Part shown: piece after piece, positions 57,085-64,000 of the stretch | How positions within the stretch are numbered: position 1 is the first letter of the stretch | Layout of the letters: each line of letters opens with the position of its first letter | Source: Leptotrichia buccalis C-1013-b | Lineage (GTDB): Bacteria > Fusobacteriota > Fusobacteriia > Fusobacteriales > Leptotrichiaceae | Direction of reading: 5' to 3' | NCBI RefSeq assembly: GCF_000023905.1 | Contig: NC_013192.1 | Location: forward strand, 868,001-932,000 | DNA length: 64,000 nt | Position numbers and translations under genes: made by a program | Notes under the pieces: model-generated | Seen by the model: only the letters and a program-made list of their open reading frames with translations | What the model was told of the DNA's origin: nothing | Database searches by the model: none

Positions 57085-57394
57085 ATGAGTAAATTTATCT
57101 TAGAATTTAAAGATGAAATCTAGACTATATCGTACATTAGCTGTGCTAGAAACAGATGGAAATAATATCAGAGAGCCTTATTCCAAATTTTTAGGAGATG
57201 GTATTTATGAAGTGAGAGTACAGCAAGTAAATAATATAGCGAGAGTTTTATATTTTTTTGTAGTAAACAAAAAAATTATTCTGACAAATGGGTTTATAAA
57301 AAAATCTCAAAAAACACCAAAATCATAGATAAATAAAGCAAAAAAATTTTGTTCTGAATATCTGGATATGAAAAGGAGTGAAGAAAATGAGTAA
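57085..57394 (+). pseudogene. higB: Broken HigB/RelE-family toxin gene
   Basis: AGGGAGGGG precedes an ATG at 57085 that reads [12 protein letters not shown] and stops at 57121. From 57113, in another frame, the rest of a HigB-like toxin follows: [49 protein letters not shown], with a TAG at 57326. Past the TAG the frame continues with INKAKKFCSEYLDMKRSEENE to a stop at 57394 overlapping higA, so the TAG probably replaced a GAG. The gene therefore has a frameshift, probably with loss of some 15-20 codons, and a nonsense mutation. Confidence 0.8.
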
Positions 57395-57662
57395 ATATTT
57401 TAGAGATTCTTTGAATGAACAGCTAAAAGATGAAGAATTTAGAAAAGAATATGAGAGTCTTGAGGCTGAATTTCAGATTATAAGAGAAATTATTTCAGCA
57501 AGAAAAGATAAAAATATTACGCAGAAAGAATTGTCGGATTTAACGGGGATAACTCAGGGAGATATAAGCAAAATAGAAAATGGAAATGCCAATCCTTCAT
57601 TAAAAACATTGAAAAAGTTGGCAGCTGCATTTGATAAAAAGTTAGTAATTTCATTTGAATAA
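57387..57662 (+). CDS. higA: HigA-type XRE family antitoxin
   Basis: The 91-residue protein starts at the ATG at 57387, eight bases after AAAGGAG. A helix-turn-helix is clear: ITQKELSDLTGITQGDISKIENGNANPSLKTLKKLAAAFDKKL. The N-terminal half (FRDSLNEQLKDEEFRKEYESLE) is typical of HigA/RelB-like partners of HigB toxins. It looks intact, although the adjacent toxin is broken, and it may still repress the promoter upstream. Confidence 0.88.
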   Translation: MSKYFRDSLNEQLKDEEFRKEYESLEAEFQIIREIISARKDKNITQKELSDLTGITQGDISKIENGNANPSLKTLKKLAAAFDKKLVISFE

Positions 57663-57782
57663 TTTTAATTTACAAAGGTACATTTTGCAAATATCAGGTA
57701 TTACTAAAAGGCATAGTCACTAATAAGAAAAAAGCATTTGAAATTATAAGGGGTATTTGTTAAAATTTGGGTGTAAATGTAG

Positions 57783-58051
57783 TGAAAATTATTGAGAGGC
57801 AGTTTGATAGATTATTTAGATAATTTAAAATATAAAATAAACAATGACATTGATTTAATCGAAGATAAAATTTTAAGAAGATTATTTAAAGAATTAATGA
57901 TGGAAATATTGAATTTAAAAGAAAGAGAATTTAAAAAAGGACAATTCGTAGATTCATTGCTGACAGTGTGGATTTTAATAGTTTAGATATTAAAATAAGT
58001 GATGAAATTCTCAAAAATAATAATTTATATTTTAAAACTGGACAACAGTAA
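57783..58051 (+). pseudogene. Small frameshifted reading-frame remnant
   Basis: A coding-like stretch (LRGSLIDYLDNLKYKINN, DIDLIEDKILRRLFKELMMEI) shifts frame near 57950 to continue as FIADSVDFNSLDIKISDEIL and KNNNLYFKTGQQ, stopping at 58051. The start is unclear. No family is recognised. It may be part of the same decaying accessory segment as higB. Confidence 0.3.
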
Positions 58052-58096
58052 TTTACTAAAAATATTTTAATTAATAATAATTTTAGGAGGGAAAAG

Positions 58097-59845
58097 ATGG
58101 CATTAGAAAAGGTAAATTCGCCAGAGGACTTAAAAAAATTAAGTAGAGAAGAGTTGGTTGTACTGGCTCAGGATATTAGGGAGGCAATGCTTCACAGAGT
58201 TAGTAATAAAGGGGGACATGTGGGGCCTGACTTTGGGGCAGTTGAGTTAATAATTGCGTTGCACAAAGTGTTTAATTCTCCTGTTGATAAATTTGTGTTT
58301 GATGTTTCGCACCAATGTTATCCGCATAAAATTATTACTGGGAGAAAATTTGGATTTTTGGATTTGGATAGATATTCGGAAGTTTCGGGGTATACTAATC
58401 AAGATGAAAGTGAGCATGATTTCTTTAAAATTGGGCATACTTCTACATCTGTGAGCTTGGCGACTGGACTTGCTAAAGCGAGAGATTTACGAGGGAAAAA
58501 AGAAAATATAATTGCGATTATTGGGGACGGTTCACTTAGTGGTGGCGAGGCATTTGAAGGACTTAATATGGCTTCTGAAATTGGTACGAATATGATTATT
58601 GTTGCAAATGACAATGACATGTCGATTGCTGAAAATCATGGAGGACTTTATAAAAATTTAAGAGAATTAAGGGAAAGTAACGGACAGGCTCAAAATAATT
58701 ATTTTAAATCGTTGGGGCTTGACTATGTTTATGTGGATAAAGGAAATGATTTGGATGCTTTGATAGAAGTTTTTGAGAAAGTAAAAGATATTAACCATCC
58801 AATAGTTGTTCACGTGCATACTCAAAAAGGAAAAGGGCTGCCTTACGCTGAAAAGGATAAGGAAACTTGGCACTATGGAATGCCTTTTGATCCAAAAACG
58901 GGAGAAAGCAAAGTAAATTATTCTGGTGGATTAAGTAATGACACTGCTGAATTTTTGATGGATAAAATGGAAAAAGATCCGACAATAGCCGTGGTAACTT
59001 CTGGAACACCGACTGTTTTAGGATTTACAAAGGATAGAAGGGATAAATTTTCAAAACAGTTTATTGATGTTGGAATTGCAGAAGAGCAGGCTGTGGCGAT
59101 GATTTCGGGAATGGCTAAAAATGGCGGAAAACCAATATACGGAGTTTTCAGTACATTTATTCAAAGAACCTATGATCAGCTTTCACAAGATTTGGCAATA
59201 AATAATAATCCAGCCACAATCCTTATTTTTGGTGGGGGACTTGGTGGAATGAACGATGTTACCCATTTATGCTGGTTTGACATTCCATTAGTATCAAATA
59301 TTCCAAATATTGTATTCCTAGCCCCAACAAGCAAGGAAGAATATTTTGCAATGCTAGACTGGTCAATTGAATACAAAGGACACCCAGTTGTAATAAGAGT
59401 TCCGTCTCAATTGTCAGAAGATACAGGGAAAGTACAAAAAGACTTTAGTGACTTAAATAAATATCTTGTTACTGAAAAAGGAAAAGATGTCGCAATATTA
59501 GGATTGGGTAATTTTTACAAATTAGGAAAAGAAGTGAAAGAATTGTTAAAAGAAAATGGAATTGATGCAACATTAATTAATCCAAGATATGCTTCAGGAC
59601 TTGATGAAACATTGTTAAACGGATTAAAAGCAGAACATAAATTAGCTGTTACATTAGAAGATGGTGTAATTGATGGTGGATTTGGAGAAAAAATTGCAAG
59701 ATTTTACGGTGCTTCTGATATGAAAGTGTTAAATTATGGTATTAGAAAAGAATTTACCGATAGAGTGGCTTCAGATGTGGCATTTAAGAATAATAGGTTA
59801 ACAAAGGAGCAAATTGTAAAAGACATTTTAAGAGTTATGAAATAA
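58097..59845 (+). CDS. dxs: 1-deoxy-D-xylulose-5-phosphate synthase-like thiamine enzyme
   Basis: Dxs condenses pyruvate and glyceraldehyde 3-phosphate for isoprenoid, thiamine and pyridoxal synthesis. The thiamine diphosphate motif IIGDGSLSGGEAFEGLNMASEIGTNMIIVANDN lies near 140-175; FDVSHQCYPHKIITGRK and GHTSTSVSLATGLA are Dxs signatures. The second domain has VGIAEEQAVAMISGMAKNGGKP with the catalytic Glu. At 582 residues it is shorter than the usual 620-640 and divergent, mainly by a compact linker after the first domain, so a related acceptor specificity cannot be excluded. GGAGGGA precedes the ATG. Confidence 0.8.
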   Translation: MALEKVNSPEDLKKLSREELVVLAQDIREAMLHRVSNKGGHVGPDFGAVELIIALHKVFNSPVDKFVFDVSHQCYPHKIITGRKFGFLDLDRYSEVSGYTNQDESEHDFFKIGHTSTSVSLATGLAKARDLRGKKENIIAIIGDGSLSGGEAFEGLNMASEIGTNMIIVANDNDMSIAENHGGLYKNLRELRESNGQAQNNYFKSLGLDYVYVDKGNDLDALIEVFEKVKDINHPIVVHVHTQKGKGLPYAEKDKETWHYGMPFDPKTGESKVNYSGGLSNDTAEFLMDKMEKDPTIAVVTSGTPTVLGFTKDRRDKFSKQFIDVGIAEEQAVAMISGMAKNGGKPIYGVFSTFIQRTYDQLSQDLAINNNPATILIFGGGLGGMNDVTHLCWFDIPLVSNIPNIVFLAPTSKEEYFAMLDWSIEYKGHPVVIRVPSQLSEDTGKVQKDFSDLNKYLVTEKGKDVAILGLGNFYKLGKEVKELLKENGIDATLINPRYASGLDETLLNGLKAEHKLAVTLEDGVIDGGFGEKIARFYGASDMKVLNYGIRKEFTDRVASDVAFKNNRLTKEQIVKDILRVMK

Positions 59846-59857
59846 TTTAAATAGAAT

Positions 59858-59903
59858 AAAATCAGGAATGAACTTAATGATTGAGGAATTTTCTGATTTT
59901 TTT
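59858..59903 (+). terminator. Terminator after the dxs-like gene
   Basis: AAAATCAG (59858-59865) pairs with CTGATTTT (59893-59900), followed by further T residues; 12 bases past the stop codon. Confidence 0.75.
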
Positions 59904-59928
59904 ATTTTTATTGTTTTTTTTTAAAAAT

Positions 59929-60266
59929 TATACTAAACCTCGTTTAAAATGAGAATAAATTTTTACAATAGGATTGTTCAATAGCTAATTCATAATCATT
60001 CAACTTTTTTCTTTTTTACTTCGTAGGAGTGCTCATTGCCGCAAATTCTACAACCTATGGCTAGTCTACGACATTTTTCTGCACTGACAAAAAACTCGCT
60101 ATGCTCAGACAGTTTTGCCAGCACAGAAAAATGCTCCGACAGATTAGTTTATACTAGAATCTATTTAAAAGATGAAAATTATATCTTAAATTACTTGAAA
60201 ATATTAGGTTTTTATCCTTTATTAGAAAAGTTTAATAAATCCGCTATTTAAATGGGGTTTAGTATA
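59929..60266. mobile_element. Small inverted-repeat element with an internal hairpin
   Basis: The ends are 20-bp inverted repeats matching at 18 positions: TATACTAAACCTCGTTTAAA (59929-59948) and TTTAAATGGGGTTTAGTATA (60247-60266). The 338-bp element has no convincing gene. Inside, CATTTTTCTG and CAGAAAAATG (about 60070 and 60124) start a long imperfect hairpin of roughly 75 bases that is richer in G and C than its surroundings. A decayed end of the same type occurs at about 20522-20572. It looks like a non-autonomous mobile or hairpin repeat. Confidence 0.6.
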
Positions 60267-60538
60267 AGATAATAAAGTAAGATGAAAAATAGCTATTTTC
60301 TAATAATTATTGAAAATTGGAAAGGGAAATTTATTCAAAGAAATAAAACGATAAAAAATAATGTGGTATAATATAATAAAGTAATAAACACATTTAGAAA
60401 AAAATAAAAAATTAGATGTCAATGAAAAAGTGACAAGTAAATGGATAAGAATATTTAAGTCAAGACATATAAGGATTATTGAATAACCTAAGAACAGGAA
60501 ATCATAGAAACTTAATGTTAAAGTAAGGAGGAATTGGA

Positions 60539-62173
60539 ATGTTTCAAAAATCTGGAAAAAATTTTATGAAAAGGAAAAGATACAATAAAAAAATGTTTAT
60601 TTTTCCTTTAATTGTTTGGACTATAGGATTTATCATTAGTTTTATTGCTTATAAGCCGTCATCGCCAAAATCGGTTTATAGTATACCTTCATTTTCAGGA
60701 TACATAATGCTTGGTTTAGGAACGGGGTTGTTTTTTCATGCTTTGGTCAAAGAGAAATATCGTTTAAAGTTAAAAATACGTTTTCCTCTGAAAATACTAT
60801 TTCCAGCATATCCAATTGTGGAAGACTATAATCAGTTAACAAGGAATATGAGTTCATTTAAAGAAGTTTACAGTGAATTTATGAATAATATAGGCGGTAG
60901 TAAAATCAACAGCAAAATACAAGATTATGCTACACAGATGTTATGGCACTGTATTTATCTTCAAAAAAAACGTATGGAAAAACTGGGTATACAGATAGGG
61001 CTGGAATCCAGCAGACTTTCTTACTCAAAAAAATCAGATCCTGTTCGTTCTACTCTTTATTTTGATGGCAGATACAATGTAAATGATGTGTACGAAGAAA
61101 TTTACTCTGTAAAAACTTTCCGTCATGAAAACCGTAACATAAAAAAAGTTTATAATAAAGAAGTTGCACATTACACATTTCTATCTGCAAAAAATGTAGG
61201 AAAAGATGAGGTAGTATGTCCAAATTGCGGCAGCCTCTCATCTAGAAGTAATTTAATTGATGGTTGTGATTTCTGTGGAACAAAATTTACTATTGAGGAT
61301 TTAGATAATAGGGTAGCCAGTTTTGGATTTCGTCGTGATTTCGAGGTAATGGAAGGAAAACGCGAGGCAATAAAAAAAGTAATTTTTCCATGGTTTTTCT
61401 TTGCTGGAGGAATGCCATTTGCTTATATAGGATTTCTTATACCATTTATTAGCGTTAAAAATATGGAGATTTCTTTACCATTTGCTATAATATTCTTTTA
61501 CTTGCAAGTCATCATGGGATTATTAGCTGCAGTTGTATTTTCTGTTCTTGGATTTGTATTTGTAACCATTTCAATGTGGTTTATTGTACCTGTTGTTATG
61601 CTTTTTAATCAATTTTTTAAATTTTTAAATTCTAAACTTGTTTATCGATCAAAAGGAAAATTGTATTCAGAAAATAGAATGGCTCAAAAGGTTAGAAAAA
61701 AAGATCCTCTGTTTTCTATACAAAGTTTCTTTGGAGGAGTTCAAAATAAACTTTACGCAATTCATTTTGCAGATAAAAGGAATCAGGTCAATGCTTTCTC
61801 TGATTTAGACCTTTCAGAATATTTGAAAAAATATGAAAAAGTCGTAGATATTGAAACATTATCCTTATCTATGGATTTATATAGAGTGAAAAAAGGTATT
61901 CAAATTGCAACAGTACGTGCAGAGTTGTTACTTAGAGAATTTAAGGACAATAAGATAAAAAATAGAAAAGAATTTTTAAAATTACAGCTTGAAAAAAGTG
62001 AATATTGTAAAACACAGGCGGTCTGTGCTCCATCTATTTTAAAATGTACAAAATGTGGAGGTAATTTATCTCTTTTGGAAGGTAAAATTTGTAAATTTTG
62101 TGGAAATGAACTGGATATGAAAGAACATGACTGGGTAATTACAGAATACTCTAGTATGCAGGAACAAAAGTAA
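60539..62173 (+). CDS. Multi-spanning zinc-ribbon protein of unknown function
   Basis: The 544-residue protein has two N-terminal hydrophobic segments (about 18-70) and two or three more in the middle (about 280-360). A zinc ribbon in the soluble part reads CPNCGSLSS...CDFCG (about 226-250) and a second near the C-terminus reads CTKCGG...CKFCG (about 505-525). A segment after the second membrane group (YAIHFADKRNQVNAFSDLDL) resembles Tim44-like soluble folds only faintly. TAAGGAGG precedes the ATG. No family is assigned and the neighbours give no hint. Confidence 0.6.
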   Translation: MFQKSGKNFMKRKRYNKKMFIFPLIVWTIGFIISFIAYKPSSPKSVYSIPSFSGYIMLGLGTGLFFHALVKEKYRLKLKIRFPLKILFPAYPIVEDYNQLTRNMSSFKEVYSEFMNNIGGSKINSKIQDYATQMLWHCIYLQKKRMEKLGIQIGLESSRLSYSKKSDPVRSTLYFDGRYNVNDVYEEIYSVKTFRHENRNIKKVYNKEVAHYTFLSAKNVGKDEVVCPNCGSLSSRSNLIDGCDFCGTKFTIEDLDNRVASFGFRRDFEVMEGKREAIKKVIFPWFFFAGGMPFAYIGFLIPFISVKNMEISLPFAIIFFYLQVIMGLLAAVVFSVLGFVFVTISMWFIVPVVMLFNQFFKFLNSKLVYRSKGKLYSENRMAQKVRKKDPLFSIQSFFGGVQNKLYAIHFADKRNQVNAFSDLDLSEYLKKYEKVVDIETLSLSMDLYRVKKGIQIATVRAELLLREFKDNKIKNRKEFLKLQLEKSEYCKTQAVCAPSILKCTKCGGNLSLLEGKICKFCGNELDMKEHDWVITEYSSMQEQK

Positions 62174-62209
62174 TTTTTAAAATATTCTTTATTGAGCTAT
62201 GCTGATTAG

Positions 62210-62234
62210 GACGATAGAAATATCGTCTTTTTTT
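62210..62234 (+). terminator. Terminator after the zinc-ribbon membrane protein gene
   Basis: GACGATA, a GAAA loop and TATCGTC (62210-62227) form a perfect 7-bp stem followed by seven T. Confidence 0.85.
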
Positions 62235-62295
62235 GTATGATAATAATTTTTTAGAATACTGTAAGCTGTAAAAGATATTATGAATAAAAGCATAT

Positions 62296-62316
62296 AAAAA
62301 GGGACATTATGTCCCT
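62296..62316 (-). terminator. Terminator after hom
   Basis: GGGAC and GTCCC (62301-62305 and 62311-62315), with further pairing inside and one pair outside, are followed on the minus strand by five T, 30 bases past the hom stop. Confidence 0.6.
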
Positions 62317-62344
62317 AATCATATAAATAAATTATTCAAGACTA

Positions 62345-63544
62345 TTATTTCATAATTCTTAACACAAGTTTCTCTTTTGCATCTTTCAAAATTTCATTAA
62401 TTTCATTTTTTGAAATATCATTCGCCAAGATAATATAATAATTTTCAATTTGATTTATTAATTCAAATGGCGAGCTTTCTATATCAAAATCATCAGAAAC
62501 TCTTATGTAGTAAGAATCTTTTACTGTGTTTGAATCCACAATTTCAAATACTTTTGTAGAGTTAAAGAAGTAGTCTGATTCGATGTGGTTTCTTGTTACA
62601 ATTTTTACGATGTCTGCCACTACAGCTGATGCAGTTGGATCCATTCCAGCACCTTTTCCGTAAAATAAAGTCTTATCTGTGTAAGAACCAGTTGTTTCGA
62701 TTGCATTGTAAACACCATCCACTTTTGCTAGAATTTCGCTGTTTGGAATTAATACTGGTTCAACTGAAATTTGAGCTGACGTTTCTGACAACAGTTTTGA
62801 GCTTGCAATTAATTTTATTGTGGAATTTAGCTGATTTGCTGAGAAAATATCGACTGTACTAATTTCTCTTATTCCATATAATTGCATATCTTTGAATTTT
62901 ACAGAACCTCCATAGGCAAGTGAAGCTAGAATGTTGATTTTGTGTCCAGCATCAATTCCGTCCACATCAAATGTAGGATCAGCTTCCGCATATCCTTTTT
63001 CAGAGGCAATCTTTAATGCTTCGTCAAACGACAAGTTATCCTCTTTCATTTTTGTCAAAATATAGTTTGAAGTTCCGTTCATAATTCCACGAATTTCAGT
63101 AACTGTATTGGCAACTAAACTTTCCATTAAAGGTGTAACAATAGGGATTCCTCCTCCAACAGCAGCTTCAAATAGAAATGAAACTCCATTTTTTTTTGCA
63201 CGTTGGAATAATTCTACTCCGTATTTTGCAATTAAAGCCTTGTTTGCTGTAACAACACTTTTTTTAGCTTCAAAAGCTTCAATAATTATTTGTTTTGCAA
63301 TAGTTTCTCCACCGATTAGTTCTACAACAATCTTAATTTCAGGGTCATTTAATATTTTTTTATAATCGTTTATGAGGATTGATTTATCAAAATCGAAAGA
63401 AAATTCACGGTTGATATTCAAATCACAAGCATACTTTACTTTGATGTCGGCTCTTGATTTTTCAAAAATGCTTTCTTTTTCTTTTGTTAATACTTTAAGA
63501 ACTCCTTCTCCCACAGTTCCTAATCCAATAATTCCTATTTTCAT
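62345..63544 (-). CDS. hom: Homoserine dehydrogenase
   Basis: Hom reduces aspartate semialdehyde to homoserine for threonine and methionine synthesis. The Rossmann motif GIIGLGTVGEGVLKVL is N-terminal. Further signatures are VTANKALIAKYG (catalytic Lys), FEAAVGGGIPIVTPL, GIMNGTSNYILTKM, GYAEADPTFDVDGIDAGHKINIL and KGAGMDPTASAVVADI. A C-terminal ACT-like region begins near residue 345. I start at the ATG at 63544; a TTG three codons upstream, two or three bases after AAAGGAC, is an alternative. The aspartokinase gene lies directly upstream. Confidence 0.95.
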   Translation of the reverse strand: MKIGIIGLGTVGEGVLKVLTKEKESIFEKSRADIKVKYACDLNINREFSFDFDKSILINDYKKILNDPEIKIVVELIGGETIAKQIIIEAFEAKKSVVTANKALIAKYGVELFQRAKKNGVSFLFEAAVGGGIPIVTPLMESLVANTVTEIRGIMNGTSNYILTKMKEDNLSFDEALKIASEKGYAEADPTFDVDGIDAGHKINILASLAYGGSVKFKDMQLYGIREISTVDIFSANQLNSTIKLIASSKLLSETSAQISVEPVLIPNSEILAKVDGVYNAIETTGSYTDKTLFYGKGAGMDPTASAVVADIVKIVTRNHIESDYFFNSTKVFEIVDSNTVKDSYYIRVSDDFDIESSPFELINQIENYYIILANDISKNEINEILKDAKEKLVLRIMK

Positions 63545-63584
63545 ATTTATCAAAGTCCTTTCTTTTGTTTTTTTTTATAAAAAA

Positions 63585-64000
63585 TTAGTCAATTTCAATG
63601 AATCTTTTGTGAAGAGCATTTACAGCCTTATCTACATCTTCTTCACGAATAATGCACGAAACATTGATTTCTGAACAAGAAATCATATCAATATTTATAT
63701 TGTTTTCTGCAAGAGTGTCAAAAATTTCAGATGTTGTTTCATAATGGGTTTTTAATCCAATTCCAACAACAGAAACTTTCGCAATTTTTTCTTCGTAAGA
63801 AACTCCTTCAGCACCGATTTTTTCTTTTATTTGTTCTGAAATCGCAACAGCTTCTTTCAAATCATCACTTTTTACAGTAAATGAAATATTATTCAGTTCT
63901 TTATTAATACTTGAACTTTGTAAAATTATATCAGTATTAATTTTTGATTTCGCAAGTCTGGAAAATACTTTGGAAGCGATTCCCGGTCTGTCAGGCACTC
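63585..64000 (-). CDS. lysC: Aspartokinase, C-terminal ACT domains (5' end outside window)
   Basis: The frame is open to the window edge, so only the C-terminal 138 or so residues are present. They form two ACT domains: PDRPGIASKVFSRLAKSKINTDIILQSSS, then SVVGIGLKTHYETTSEIFDTLAENNINIDMISCSEINVSCII, typical of lysine- or threonine-sensitive aspartokinases. It opens the aspartate pathway and sits just upstream of hom, about 40 bases apart, so the two are probably co-transcribed. Confidence 0.93.
   Translation of the reverse strand, partial: VPDRPGIASKVFSRLAKSKINTDIILQSSSINKELNNISFTVKSDDLKEAVAISEQIKEKIGAEGVSYEEKIAKVSVVGIGLKTHYETTSEIFDTLAENNINIDMISCSEINVSCIIREEDVDKAVNALHKRFIEID

Noticed and set aside
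57792-57986. Intact 64-residue gene
   Set aside because: The coding pattern continues in another frame after 57950, so a frameshifted remnant is more likely than an intact short gene.
60036-60251. 71-residue frame inside the inverted-repeat element
   Set aside because: It spans the internal hairpin and terminal repeat and shows no protein family pattern or ribosome-binding site at a usual distance.

Overview
The window is very AT-rich and looks like chromosome of a Gram-negative fusobacterium, most likely Leptotrichia or a close relative. This is inferred from base composition, an outer-membrane gene set (TolC-type channel, OmpA-type C-terminal domain), an I-B CRISPR system and gene content; no rRNA or tRNA is present to confirm it. 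Both ends cut genes: secA on the left and an aspartokinase on the right.

Layout. 1-2.2 kb: the end of secA. 2.5-11.0 kb: a complete type I-B (Tneap-like) cas operon on the minus strand, in the order cas6-cas8-cas7-cas5-cas3-cas4-cas1-cas2. 11.0-11.3 kb: a divergent leader/promoter region. 11.3-16.75 kb: a CRISPR array of 84 apparently identical 29-nt repeats plus one degenerate terminal repeat, followed by a terminator. A lone degenerate repeat lies downstream of cas2. 16.9-31.3 kb: housekeeping and transport genes: HAD phosphatase, 2-hydroxyacid dehydrogenase, HIRAN protein, polA with an enlarged middle, azlCD, a pyrophosphatase-like protein, a polar amino-acid ABC importer with two binding proteins, an OmpA-like protein and an AI-2E-type permease. 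31.5-37.5 kb: a TolC/MacA/MacB efflux operon and nspC. 37.6-39.6 kb: an Lsa-type ABC-F gene with a decayed gene upstream.

39.7-48.3 kb: a tryptophan operon on the minus strand (trpE, trpGD fusion, trpC, trpF, trpB, trpA). It is preceded by a typical attenuator: a 15-residue leader peptide with three Trp codons, then terminator hairpins. Between trpGD and trpC sit five non-trp genes, including a tightly coupled DUF3990 / small protein / DUF3791 cassette that looks like an uncharacterised toxin-antitoxin or defence module. This is the best candidate for an undescribed system here, followed by the lone CRISPR repeat and the leader motifs.

48.3-54.3 kb: scattered lactose/cellobiose-type PTS genes (EIIC with an in-frame early stop, EIIB, EIIA), a plasmid-type Rep_3 initiator, an oxidoreductase and an acetyltransferase. 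54.4-57.4 kb: a small terminal-inverted-repeat element, a Zn/Cd P-type ATPase with an ArsR/SmtB-type operator, and a broken higB with an intact higA. 58.1-64 kb: a Dxs-like enzyme, a second small inverted-repeat element with an internal hairpin, a large zinc-ribbon membrane protein of unknown role, homoserine dehydrogenase and the aspartokinase end.
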